DNA of 64,000 bases from Druceiella hillmani (lineage: Eukaryota > Arthropoda > Insecta > Lepidoptera > Hepialidae): the NCBI GenBank assembly GCA_039881145.1, contig JAYKKI010000015.1:29302001-29366000 (forward strand), given 5' to 3'. The translations under genes were made by a program, and so were the position numbers. Under the pieces are notes generated by a model, which was given only the letters and a program-made list of their open reading frames with translations, had not been told where the DNA came from and did not search any database. Shown here piece by piece: positions 49,343 to 62,500 of this stretch (position 1 is its first letter; each line of letters opens with the position of its first letter).

Positions 49343-49367
49343 ATGATGGCAGGAATGATGTTATGCG
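49343..49367 (+). CDS. alternative first coding exon of the large gene (MMAGMMLC exon)
   Basis: AAGGATGATGGCAGGAATG opens MMAGMMLC and stops at donor TGCG|GTACGT in phase 1, the same phase with which the 19.3-, 36.9- and 37.4-kb exons end. It therefore could join the exon that follows 37540. The ATG is the first after the two uORFs, and the leader is free of ATG for 240 bases. Eight codons alone are weak evidence; the phase, context and CpG island together make it plausible. Confidence 0.5.
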
Positions 49368-52300
49368 GTACGTTAATGTTATTATACACTTATTTTGTTT
49401 ACTCCCGTTCGCTTCGAAATAATTAGTCGTGTCTTCATCTATCACTCCTGTAGTTTCGTGTCGTAATTCGCTCAGAGGAAATAAAAAAGCCTTAAAATAT
49501 AGTAAGTTCGTCTGCTCATATTGATATGACGTACCTATGAAACGTGTTTTATATCAAATTAATGAATGGAAAATAACACAGGAGAACATTGTTTATATAA
49601 TCCGCTTATCAGTTTTCATGAGACGAATTCGTTGTTGATTGCTTTATACTTTTTTTTAAGAATTCGAGTATATGTTAATTTTAACGATGATCAGTTTGCA
49701 ATGCGACGCAAATCTATAAAGGTAAGCTGAGAGTTAATTTGCATGATAGATATAAAAAAATTCTCTTATGTTTTTCTGTATTCATTCGTTATCAAATTCT
49801 CGAATATCGAAAACATTATTTGTATATTATGGTACATTTTATTTTGGGTAATTTTTTGTGAATACTGTTTTGTAGAGTATTGATTTACTGCATATGTTGT
49901 GTGTGTGTGCGCCAGCTGCGCCTGTGACTTGGTTCACGTGGAGCTTTGGAAAATTGTATTAATTTAAATGTAAGATTGATGGTTAAAATACATGTAACGT
50001 CATCTATATAATTATTAGATATAAAAGTAAACTTTTTCAAGTAAGTGCACTTTTTAAATTGCTAGATTTTCTCTTCTAGCGGGTCGCAATGAAACAAAAC
50101 CTATATAATACCTCAGGTCTTACAGAATCCATCAGTTAATATCCGTCATCTCTTCTAGTGGTTCTTTGCGTAATGCGGCACACAAATAAACACATAAACT
50201 GAAACAGTACAAAAACAATATTTTTGTTTTGTATTACTTTTATAGGTCCCACTCTTATAACTTTTTCGTAAACTAATTTTATAATGTATAGATAGCAGTT
50301 GTAAAGAAATATTTGTAAAATAACTCGATATACAAATTTTTCTTTACATTTCTGACAACGATCCTGAGTGTTTAAATGAGTGGAATTTTTCATTTTATTT
50401 TTATATTGATCTTGTATACTAGTTTTTGTTTACCATTGCACTGTTCGACATTGGGCATAAAGGTTATGTGGCAGTAAACCCCTAAGTTAATGAGTAATGA
50501 AAAACAAATAAATTTAACATTAGATTTTTATACGATATTTATTTGTTTTTATTGAAGTGCAAGAATCAATACTGCCTTAATTGTTTTATTGTAGGAGTCC
50601 TATAATAAAATAGTAAGGGCGTTTATTCTATGTACTATTATGAAAACAAACAAAAACCTTATGTAAAATAGATATTAATTTCATCTTTATTTGTTTTCTG
50701 TGCTCAATAGTTCAAAACTATCTGTCATAAAGCTACGACATATAGAAAAACGTTATGCGGATTACTAGCTTCCCGAAAGTTAAAAGGAAATGCAAAGTAT
50801 ATAAACAATAGCGTGTTACGTTGCTTTGCGTTTTAACACGAAGGTCGAAATGCTTGTTATGCAGAAGAAGATATGTATAAATAGAAAGCTTTCCACTTCA
50901 ATTTTAGGACACTCATGCATATTTTTTATTGTGGAAATCTTCTCCTTGAAATTTTTTCGGGACACTGGACTTGACAACAATATTCAAATTACAGCAAAAT
51001 TCTCAAATTATATGAACATTGCGGCAATGTATCACACGCAACAGAATTATGCCTGTACCACGTTGTCTGTGCCTTTTTACATTATTGAGGAAATCCAGAC
51101 TTCCTTATTCTGTAGCTCTATGTGAATATATATCGCTTGCTGTTTTCCAAATGTCAGGCAACGTGTTGCATATGCAGAAACAATTAATTAATAAACAGTG
51201 CAGATATGAGGTTTGCTATCGTATATGGTTGTCGAGGTCAGAGCGAGATGTAATTTTGTCAAACGTTGCGACGTCAGTCGGATCGCTTCTGTGATTTTGA
51301 CTGACGAAGTTAATGGTACTGCGTGACCATTTGCAGATAGGGCGCATAATATTGTGTACTGCCGAGGGCTATATCGAGTTGTGTAAATTTACATTTGTTG
51401 TTCCAATTGTTGGGTATCTTCGGAGAATGATTACGCTATCTGTGCAGTTGTTAAATTATATTTATCTAGTAGAAAGTTTAAGGAATTAATTAGGACGAAA
51501 TTGATGTTAAAAATGCAAAATGGAGTTGCTTCGCTTTGTAAGTGAACATGAATTTTTTAAAATTCCAGTAATAATTCAGTGTTACTTCAGTCAAAAAAGC
51601 ATTTTTGGAAATTACAAAAGTAATTAAGCTTTTAGATTATTTTTACTTGACTGGGGCGATGTTGTGACATATTTTTCGTTTACGCAACTATTTTTTTTGC
51701 TATCGATTTAGCAAAAGCTGAAATAATTTTATAGCAGTCACTGAAATGTGTACCCGAAAATTTTAGAAAACCGAACACAGAAAATTTACTTGAAAAGGTA
51801 TATTTCACGTACTTGTTTGATAATATATTTTATGACTAGAGTAAATAAAATATTTTGACCGCTGAATATTTAAATTTGACCTGTTTTTTTAAATATTTCC
51901 ATTATTCTAGTAGTCGTATTTTTTTTTCGCTAGAACTTAACTGGTAACGTTGTAGTGTAGTCAAATTTTGTCTAAAATACAATAATTTTACATTTTCCAT
52001 ATAAAATTTCCATTGAATATCTTAAAGTAATATTTTGAAACCGTTAATATCTATGAGAATATAAAATCGGATCCAATTAGAAATTTATTTATAAACCGTC
52101 GCCAAACTTTCCCAATATAGATGACTTTCTTCCAATGAAAAATATTTATGAAAGAGGAATAGAACTAGTATTGACCACAGTGGTAAGTTTATTATTGCAA
52201 TGATCAAAGTGGGCAAAGAATTTCACGTCGAAGTTTTATTTGAGGCACAAAACAAAAATATAGTTTTCCTCCATTAGATAGGGAATGGGCAAAACTTTTC

Positions 52301-55300
52301 ATGAACTTTTTGAGAGCTTTCGCTTGTAATATGATACTTATTATCGTAAATATACTATGAAGTTTATGAGATTGGCTATTTTATAAAATATCTGTATACG
52401 CTTGGGGGATCTTTAAGAAATCTGTGATTCTAATGGATTATTAAAATATTGAAATCAAAACGCGCCTACGATTTGTTATGGAGTATTTGTATATCAATAA
52501 TGGCGTTGTTTTTGTTGTTAGTAACCAGATTTTATTCGAGTGATACTTTTGATTTAATCAACTTCTTAAATCGTTTTATTATTGAGGGAGAGTAGTAAGA
52601 ATTGAACGTTGGTATAGGTTAGTAAATAAATATTTTAATAAACGTCTTTTTGCAAAGATTTCAAATTAGTCGGACTTGGCGTATTGCCTGTATATATAAG
52701 TTTCGCGATGTCGTCAACGAACGACCTACTTTATGCAATTTCAATACAATTATCGCGGACGATAGGCAGCATAATCGATTAGTTTCTATTATTGTTTCAT
52801 ATTAATCGGGCGAAGATTCAGAGTTAAGAAGGTGAGCGATCCGGTTGGGAGTTGATGTCGAATGACTTCGAAGTTTCGCATGATTTTATTGGTGTAGCTT
52901 TGGCTGTAAATTTAATATAAATATTATAAGCACCGCTCATGTCTTGGTACTGATCGTGGCGCTCCGCCATATATTTTATTGGGGTTGTTAAAATTGTATC
53001 TTTGTAACATGATTGTATGATGTGAGATAAGTATTAAGAGGGTTATTCCAGATCTAATTTTCCTTTAATCTTAATAAAGCTTTATGATTCGATACTTGCT
53101 GTCTACCAAAAGCGTTAGTTCTAAAAGGACACTGGTAAAACTCCATATAATGTTGGGTCCAGGTGTAACGAGAATAGAAATATTACTCTTAAATATAGAT
53201 AATGAAGAAAATAAGATCCTTCAACGATTTATTTGTCTATATGAAGGCTTATCTGTTAACAGGTCGTTAGTCAGATAGAGGAGAAATTTTGTATTTGTTT
53301 ATGAAAAAGTATTTTTCGTACTAATTTGTAATCGCAGTTTCTAAGGAACTCTTTGAACCAGTAAGATAGAACAGTGAAGATAATATCTCATTGTATCCTA
53401 CAATACACATATTTAACTTTCTAAGGTATTAAACTCTCATTACCGATGGATCGTCGAAAAAAGCGACGCAAGACTCAAAAACAGCGAAAAAGACATTCAC
53501 TTTAGCAACAACCGAACAATTGTCAATGTCAGTTAACAGTTTATATTAAAAATTTGTATAAAAATGTACTTAGTTACATTTTTATTTCTAATATGGGCTT
53601 TTATAAAGGTAACTTTTATAGTTTTGTGCTATGCACTTTGTGCTCTTTCATGATGGCAAATGAGTGAATTGTTTGGATTTTTATATTCTAAAAATATCGG
53701 TTTTTAAAAATGGTATTTTATTTCTGTAACATCAGGCCCATTTTCACCGGTATTCTTATTGTAGATTTAGTTCTAAATGCCATCATTATGTTTTAAATTG
53801 ACCGTTAAGTTTTAAATGTGACTATTGTTTTCCTTAGCTAGCAATAAAATTGGTCAAATAAGGAAGTAAAGATCTGATACGAAAAATGGCTACATACGCG
53901 TTTTACTTGTTTCGCTCTCTGTAAGGGTATGAATTGTTTTTTTAATATATTTGTTGATTTTTTTGTAAATCGACGTTACTTTTGGAGCATGCAGCGCGAC
54001 TGTTATTGTCAATCTGCGTCTCTCACGGTCGGTGTGTTGCTGCAAGCCACGCCTCGCCCCGCGGCGTTCACCTTCCAATGCCATTTGGTATCGAGCTATC
54101 TCGTGCACTGTGTCCGTAGGTTATCAACTTAACGCGTTGAGCGTGTATTACTTTCACAGGAAAATGCCACACGGAATGACTTGTCCTCTATTATAATGTA
54201 ACTTCCCCTTCTGTACGTGTTTCCCCTTTTATACCATACGAGGAAAATCTGAGATAGCAGTTCATGGAAGTTGTGCTTTAATATTTCTTTTGTATGTTGC
54301 ATCGGAAGCGTAGAAAATGTTTATTTATTAATTTAATTTTGGACGAGTTTTGCAGTATAATTTTTTTTATTACATGTGTACAATGTAATTTAGTATAAAA
54401 TAGTCTTATACAATGTTACCCTATGATCATAGCCATAAGTATTAGCGAACTACAAAAATACTTTTTTATAATTTTTTCTAATAATTTATACAAATCGACC
54501 CCTTACACACCAATCAGAGGTGCAGTATTATCCGTATATATGATTTTTTTGTATAGTAATTGCACTTTTTGTACATCACGTTATTGAGGTGTTTAAATAC
54601 ATTGATTATTTCCTTATATTATGAGACAGCTATTACCAGTCTGCACGCCCGGTTTTAACCTTGACTTAGACTGAGGTCTCGCCTCGTGTCGCTCCACTGC
54701 ATTAGCCCAATTACTTCTTTCGTATTTTTCTGTTGGCTTGGCAACACAGGTTAGGTTATAACCTAAATTCGGTTTTGGTAATGATATCGGCGGAACGGAA
54801 TTTACGATGGATATTTAAGGTTTACAAAAAAATAGATTAAGCGATCAATCCTTTCGCTGTTATGTTGGACGCATAGAAGCAAATATAGTTCAGTGAGATT
54901 AAAAAGATTTTATATTTTTATAGCTATACCTTTAGAACTAACTGGCATAAACACTGAAAAAGGTAATTTCGGTGTCCTTGTAATTCGACCTTTTGCAGAT
55001 TATGCTACAGAGGTAGAAGGAATTTGAAAAATGGAATTATGTTCGGGTACTTCATTTGCTGTCCGAAAATTTCCACATTAGATGTATACATAAGTTATCT
55101 TATAACGGTTCCGCTTTGAGGTACGTAAATCGAAAGACAAATTTGAGTTTAACTAGCGATTACTTGTTCAAAATAAAGCGAATAGATTTTTACACCACGT
55201 ATGGGCGGGTCGATGCCCGTGGCCGGTTATGTCTAATGATACAATACATCCCGAAATCTCGAGAAATGGAAATAAGGCAAAATAGAGAGAATATTTATTT

Positions 55301-55699
55301 TTATGCGTCTCACAGCCTTAAGTGTTCAATCTGTTTAAACAGAGAAAGCCCGATATTTTCAATATATGTTCAACATTTTCTTACTTGAAACGATAATAAC
55401 TTCTGAAATTATGAAAGCAAGATGCTTCAGACATAATTTCTACGTTTCTGCGGTTGATGAGCTTTCGAAGGGTAATATTTTTATCACAGAGTAGCAGTAA
55501 GGTTATTTAGGCGACAAAGTCGCTTGTTAAGATCTCAATATATAAAGTACTTGTTTTCCCTGATGTTCTATCAGTCGGTGTACGGTTTCCTAATGTTAAT
55601 GTGATTACGATTTGTGACACGATTGATTAATAAAAAGTGCGACCCGCTATGTTAATATGCCCACGGAAAATCTGAGGCGTTAGATCTCATTTGTAATCC

Positions 55700-56110
55700 C
55701 TAATAAAGGCGAAATACTCCGCGCGTCCGGCCCTCAGTACTTTGTTTATGTAGTAGGCGGTTCTTATGAGATTACATTTGGAAAGCAGGAGGGCGAGAGG
55801 TTCGCGCGCGAAACTATTTACAATATCCGATAAACTACTAGTTCTGACAGGGGACCCGCGCAGGCCGCGCCTCCCGGCTTAGGTGCGTAAGCTGACGTTG
55901 TTTAAGGTCCCGCCGTGCGTTTGCGCTGACCCAGGAACGATGCGGCTGCTGCGTTAGCCTTTTAATTAAACGAAAGCTTGCGGATTTGGATCGAATCACG
56001 CGTCGATACGGTCGCGGCCGCTCCGATCTGTAACGAAGCGTTCATCGGCAAATATGTTTTGGTACCGGAGCCCGTGGATGTAATGTGGTGCGCGGATTTT
56101 ATTTAGAACT
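55700..56110. promoter_or_regulatory. GC/CpG-rich island inside the intron
   Basis: Includes GCGCGTCCGGCCC, GGACCCGCGCAGGCCGCGCC and GGTCGCGGCCGCTCCG in an AT-rich setting. No splice-bounded frame was found in it. It could be an enhancer, another promoter or a conserved non-coding element; the sequence alone does not decide. Confidence 0.35.
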
Positions 56111-56340
56111 GAAGATCATCTGGGTCAGTTTTAGTTCCATTTTGAGTAGATACGTTATGTATAAATTTATTCAGGCACTGGGAATTTTCAGTCTAATTTT
56201 TAAAATTTTTTAATTTGTCTCTGTCTATCAAGGATGTATTAAATTTAGGATTGTTAGTTGTAGGCTTCTTAAAATTTCAGAGATGCATTTTGTTCAATTT
56301 GGCGGGCGCGAGAAATTTCAACTTTTTCTTTATAATATTA

Positions 56341-56415
56341 CATGGCCGTCAAATTAAACTAAAAAACCGCGTGTGTGTAATATACTACGTGGCCGTCAAA
56401 TAAAACTGAAAAACT
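56341..56415. repeat. two-copy short direct repeat, 47-bp spacing
   Basis: CATGGCCGTCAAATTAAACT and CGTGGCCGTCAAATAAAACT with following A-rich bases. It may derive from a transposon terminal repeat, but no partner in inverted orientation was found. Confidence 0.7.
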
Positions 56416-57700
56416 GAAGCTTTTATTACATTTTTTTAGTTATTTTCCTATGTTTACAAAAACAGTAATTTAAAATCGGTAATAACAGCACAATGTATTT
56501 AATAAACTGAAAATTTATTTTTGAATCTAGTAAATCGAATAAGACAGTTACTTAAAAAATGCCGAAGGGTGCCATGTTTACCCGAACAGTGAACTCGCTT
56601 GGCCGATGCCAAAGAGAGTTTACCCTATTCAACGTGCGTGATGACTCAGTTTCGTTCAGAAAAAGTGCATGGTGCGCCTAAAGAAGCTTTCACTTCAAAA
56701 TTGCGAAATGATTTTGTGCTGATGCGTTTGTTCGGATTTTTTTAACTTTAACAGTCGTTAATAAAGTTGTTCAAATAGTTGATATTCTTTTTTTACAAAT
56801 AGTTTGAAATGTTGATATAACGAGGCGTTGATATATATTAATTATATTATATAAGCGAATAGTTATAACGAAGGTCGTTGAATGTGCACGCGCCACCGTT
56901 AAACCGGTTACCCCGCATGCGTCCGTATTCCAAAAGCGCGTGCACCGTATTCGAACGAGGCGAAATATTTACATGTAGTTTATTTCTTGTAATTAATACC
57001 TATTCCTGTTCTGTGTCACACGTCGATGTGGGAGATAAAGAAGTAGTTTATCCTCATGATCGGCTATTTTTAAAGTCTAGTATTGTATGTCTGAGCTCTT
57101 TATCGTTTTGAAAAAGTAACGAATTGGAAAGAAGACATTGAGAAAGGAGAGATAGGACAAAAAAGTCTTCATGCGCACAGACCCGCAAACTAAACGCTGC
57201 ATGAAACAAGCAGCTCGATGGCACGTAAAATGATCTGTGTCAATTAAGTTGAGGACGAAAGAAATAATGAGAACGTCGTTAACTGATCCAGGTGAAACGA
57301 AATGAAGACAAGGTATATTAAGCAAAACATTTTTTGTATAACAATAGGTGGGAGGGAAAGGGGTCTAAAAGTGACAAAATGTTACATACGTAATACATAC
57401 ACGCTTCCACACAATGGGAAGGTGTCCGCGTTGCAAGTCTAACATTCAAGTTTTATTTAACCTAATTAATGTTGTTTTTCATCGATAATATTATGGGTTC
57501 AGACAAAGCTTTCACTAATATGTTGATTATGTTTTTCCGTATAAACGATTTTGATATCCATCGTCGTTACAATGCATCAAAAGTAGATTAGTAACAGTGA
57601 AAGTCAAGCAATTGGGAGAAAGACGACATGGAAACCGATCTTTGAGTACGACGCTTAAACTGTAAAATGTGTCGAAATAATATAACGAAGAATATTGAAA

Positions 57701-59546
57701 TAATCTACAGAACATTTCCTAATAGACGACTATCACGGATAGTATAATCTACAGATCAGTTCCTAATAGACGACTATCATGGATAGTATAATCTACAGAA
57801 CAGTTCCTAATATACGACTATCACGGATAGTATAATCTACAGAACAGTGCCTAATAGACGACTATCACGGATAGTATAATCTACAGAACATTTCCTAATA
57901 GACGACTATCACGGATAGTATAATCTACAGAACAGTTCCTAATAGACGACTATCACGGGTAGTATAATCTACAGAACATTTCCTAATAGACGACTATCAC
58001 GGATAGTATAATCTACAGAACAGTTCCTAATAGACGACTATCACGGGTAGTATAATCTACAGAACATTTCCTAATAGACGACTATCACGGATAGTATAAT
58101 CTACAGAACAGTGCCTAATAGACGACTATCACGGATAGTATAATCTACAGAACATTTCCTAATAGACGACTATCACGGATAGTATAATCTACAGAACAGT
58201 TCCTAATAGACGACTATCACGGGTAGTATAATCTACAGAACATTTCCTAATAGACGACTATCACGGATAGTATAATCTACAGAACAGTTCCTAATAGACG
58301 ACTATCACGGGTAGTATAATCTACAGAACAGTTTCTAATAGACGACTATCACGGATAGTATAATCTACAGAACAGTTCCTAATAGACGACTATCATGGAT
58401 AGTATAATCTACAGAACAGTTCCTAATAGACGACTATCATGGATAGTATAATCTATAGAACAGTTCCTAATAGACGACTATCATGGATAGTATAATCTAC
58501 AGAACAGTTCCTAATAGACGACTATCACGTAAGTATAATCTACAGAACAGTTCCTAATAGACGACTATCATGGATAGTATAATCTACAGAACAGTTCCTA
58601 ATAGACGACTATCATGGATAGTATAATCTATAGAACAGTTCCTAATAGACGACTATCATGGATAGTATAATCTACAGAACAGTTCCTAATAGACGACTAT
58701 CATGGATAGTATAATCTATAGAACAGTTCCTAATAGACGACTATCATGGATAGTATAATCTACAGAACAGTTCCTAATAGACGACTATCATGGATAGTAT
58801 AATCTACAGAACAGTTCCTAATAGACGACTATCACGGATAGTATAATCTACAGAACAGTTCCTAATAGACGACTATCATGGATAGTATAATCTACAGAAC
58901 AGTTCCTAATAGACGACTATCATGGATAGTATAATCTATAGAACAGTTCCTAATAGACGACTATCATGGATAGTATAATCTACAGAACAGTTCCTAATAG
59001 ACGACTATCATGGATAGTATAATCTACAGAACATTTCCTAATAGACGACTATCACGGATAGTATAATCTACAGAACAGTTCCTAATAGACGACTATCACG
59101 GGTAGTATAATCTACAGAACAGTTTCTAATAGACGACTATCACGGATAGTATAATCTACAGAACAGTTCCTAATAGACGACTATCATGGATAGTATAATC
59201 TACAGAACAGTTCCTAATAGACGACTATCATGGATAGTATAATCTATAGAACAGTTCCTAATAGACGACTATCATGGATAGTATAATCTACAGAACAGTT
59301 CCTAATAGACGACTATCACGGATAGTATAATCTACAGAACAGTTCCTAATAGACGACTATCATGGATAGTATAATCTACAGAACAGTTCCTAATAGACGA
59401 CTATCATGGATAGTATAATCTACAGAACAGTTCCTAATAGACGACTATCATGGATAGTATAATCTACAGAACAGTTCCTAATAGACGACTATCATGGATA
59501 GTATAATCTATAGAACAGTTCCTAATAGACGACTATCACGGATAGT
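57701..59546. repeat. tandem array, about 42 copies of a 44-bp unit
   Basis: Unit: CCTAATAGACGACTATC, A(C/T)GGATAGTATAATC, TACAGAACAGTT. Each unit holds the inverted pair ACTATC/GATAGT around a 3-base spacer. Variants (CACGG or CATGG; GGATAGT or GGGTAGT; CAGTTCC, CATTTCC, CAGTGCC or CAGTTTC; CTACAG or CTATAG) are arranged in blocks that themselves repeat, showing multi-unit duplications. One unit near 58529 lacks three bases. It ends cleanly inside a unit at GGATAGT. Confidence 0.97.
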
Positions 59547-62500
59547 CAGCAATGAATATTTTCTTAGTTATCATGGGAAATAAAAAAGAAATAATCTTCA
59601 GTTAAGCCGTACAAGGACTTTTAAACCAAAGAAGATTTTTGTTTTATAGCGACTGCTCGAAATTGATAAATAAGAGTCATAGCGTTTCAAACTACATTTG
59701 CGTCGTGTATATTCAGTGATGTTGGCGTTTACAAACGTTTCCTTCTTTTACTATCGATAATATCTAACGATATGGGAAAGTTGACATCTCTTTTTCGTTA
59801 AACGTAAGGTTCGAATCACACAGTGTACGACTTGTATAGTGTAATGGCCGATATGTATGTGTGTGTGTGGTGATACAATGCGACAGGCATAAAGCAGACA
59901 TCGCTGTTACTTTCCATATAAACGCTTTAAAGGAAGGGTGCAATTTGTGTATCTCGTACGAATGTTTGACGTTATGAGCCAAGTTAATTAATTAAACGGC
60001 TCAAGAGTGGTACGCGCTCAGCGAGCGAGCGACCCGCGTCTTGTGAAAGTTGTTTATATCGAGCGAAATTTTGTAGAGTTGGGCAAGTTTTGGTCCGGCG
60101 TGGCTGAGAGGGCGTTACGATTTTGTTTCGCGTTTACGTAACTCGCACGGTTTACGACTGTATATTATTAAACTAATTAGTTGACAATTGTTTTGAGAAC
60201 TCTCTCTTCGCTCGGCGGCCGCTGAGATTGTGGCCGATAAGATGATAAATATGGAGAGAATGACGATTGTGTTTGTCTTGATGATGCTTATAATCATTTG
60301 TTTTTGTTAGAGAACATCTTAATGGGATATAATATTGAGTTAGTTTTAAATGTCTTACGTTATATATGTGATATCTAAATTTTTATTATGAGAAAATCTC
60401 GTTCGTCTCTTTGTTGTAGGAGTATATCTTTTGATTTTTTTTGCATTGTAGGTGGGTCTCGCTAACCCACTATTATTGATGATCGTAAATGCTTAAATTG
60501 GAAAAAAGTGGATAAGAAAAAAATTAGAAGAGATAGATTTTTTAATGTATCGAATTGAAATTTACATAAATTTAATAGTTGAACTACGTGAAGGGTTGTG
60601 TCGTGATTATTTTTAATATAAAGGAATTCTGGCAATTATTGAGAAAAATATTGTACTGAATTTTTTTTATCTCGATGCGGTAAAATTAATATTGTTTTTT
60701 ATCTTATTATAATGGCATTTGTTGTGTATTTTTACATGTACTATAGAAAATAATTAAAAGTTATATTAAGTTGTTATATTTCCTGATGCCTTCATGCGCC
60801 AGTGCAGTTTCTAGTTTTTTAATTTCTTTTTTTATGTTTCAATGTTATTCCAACAGCCTCGGTAGCTATTCGTAGCCTTTAAGGTCACGTGCAATTAGAC
60901 TAATAACATTTATAAAAATTAGGACAAACGTGGGTGAATAATAATACACAAATTTCCTCAATCCGTATAAAGTACATTGTACTGTATTTTGTTCTGAGTT
61001 AATTTTGCAATAAAGTTTCAGCTTATATAATAAAGATAAATATTTGTAGGTGTGGCGAGATTCGATCTCACGCCAATTTGTCAAATATTTGCCCAGTAAG
61101 AGTGATATAGAGTAACTACACGTTTATAATGTTGTTTTTATATATTTATGGCCGCAGGCTTTGCATTGCTACACGTCTTTCTCCTATCGTTGCTGACTTC
61201 TGGATTTGGCCACACTTCTTTCTTGCTAATGCGGCCCCGTTGGCTTGAATGTTGCGTAATTTTGCATGATATCAATCTGCCATTCGATCTAGCCTACTTT
61301 CGTACGTCTACCGACTGCTCAGTCGCCCGTACTTGTAGCGACTCTTCTGGGGGAAATATAAATGTAGTTTCAGTTCTAAATACTTGGGATTACCTTAAAA
61401 GATATTCTACATTTCCCGTTACATCCATCAGTATAATTATACGGTGCAGACGGAATGCAGATTCTGTATGTATTCCTATCTTCTTTTACTTCTTGTATTC
61501 CTAGTTATAAAGGTGTTAGATATGTAACGTGCTTCTAAAATGTTTTATGCGTTTGTTACACGAAGGATCATTCTTCTCGTATTATAATGTCTCGTGTGTC
61601 ATTTGGTGATGAATTTTACCAAGGGCCGAGTTAGTGCCATATACAGCTTAATAAAGCAGCTAAACACGAGTAGTTGTTGCATATCACTATTATATGGAAA
61701 CTATTTGTTGGTAACATTGCAGTCTGATTTATTATACGCATGTTTTCGTGTATGAATTTGGATCTACGTATAAATGTGATAAGTAAATAAAAGTAACAAT
61801 CCTAGAACCGTTTTAGTGGTAATATTGGGGGTTACTTAGCTTTAATGTAAACACGGTAGCGCCCACGTAGGTTCACAATAGGGGTATCCTACTCATGAGT
61901 TAGTAACACTTCCTATATATAAGTCCAGAATGTCGACATTGAGGCGGGGTAGCGCGCACACGTAGGTGTGCACTAGGGGTATCCTACTCATGAGTTTGTA
62001 ACACTCCTACATATACCTCCAGAACGTCGAAACTGAGGCGGTAGTGCTCACGTAGGAGTATCATCTCGGATAATTTTGTATATATATGTTAGTACAAACT
62101 TAAGTTTAATATCTATCGAACACTGGAAATTAAATTTTCTAGTTACCGATTCGTTCGGTACGGTTTGCTAAATAGACAAATGGTGGCGGTAAGGCGCGCG
62201 CGTCCTGCGACCGGTTGAGACGCAATTAAGTGGTTTGAATCAGGTTGAGGCAATTTGTGATTAAAATAAGTGCTTACCGGTTCGATTCTATGGTATAGTG
62301 TCAGCTACACTGTTGAAGTCAATTTATTCATAAAATTTGGATTCGACCTACATTTTGTAGACAATTTTATTTTATCTGATTGATGGTGTTTGTCTATGTT
62401 CTATACAAAATACTATAAAGGACAGTCAATGACTATAAAAAGCAGGGAGTTGGAATGGCTTCCTACAAAGTTAGATACGTGTTGCCGAGAGTCATTTGTA

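Larger units (their letters stand above)
49368..57700 (+). other. intron of the large gene, CpG-richer, no exon recognised
   Basis: More CpG than the left half of the window. A GC-rich patch at about 53980-54130 and a larger one at 55700-56110 stand out and may be regulatory. A 27-bp duplication (GGCCGTCAAATxAAACT) with 47-base spacing lies at 56341-56415. Frames at 50826, 51019 and 55056 have no domain or splice support. Confidence 0.45.

Noticed and set aside
53446..53505. Tiny basic ORF (MDRRKKRRKTQKQRK...)
   Set aside because: Nineteen Lys/Arg-rich codons arising from an A/G-rich patch. No leader or conservation evidence; too short to call.
55056..55388. 110-codon plus-strand frame
   Set aside because: Non-ATG start, no recognisable motif and no splice sites in phase with the neighbouring gene.
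61049..61076. tRNA B-box-like sequence (GAGATTCGATCTC in a small stem)
   Set aside because: It resembles the T arm of a tRNA or tRNA-derived SINE, but no A box, anticodon arm or acceptor stem could be placed around it.
61148..61504. 118-codon plus-strand frame starting MAAGFALLHVFLLSLL
   Set aside because: The N-terminus looks like a signal peptide and the ATG context is acceptable, but the rest has no domain, there is no splice or polyadenylation context, and composition matches the surrounding intron. Worth only a database search.
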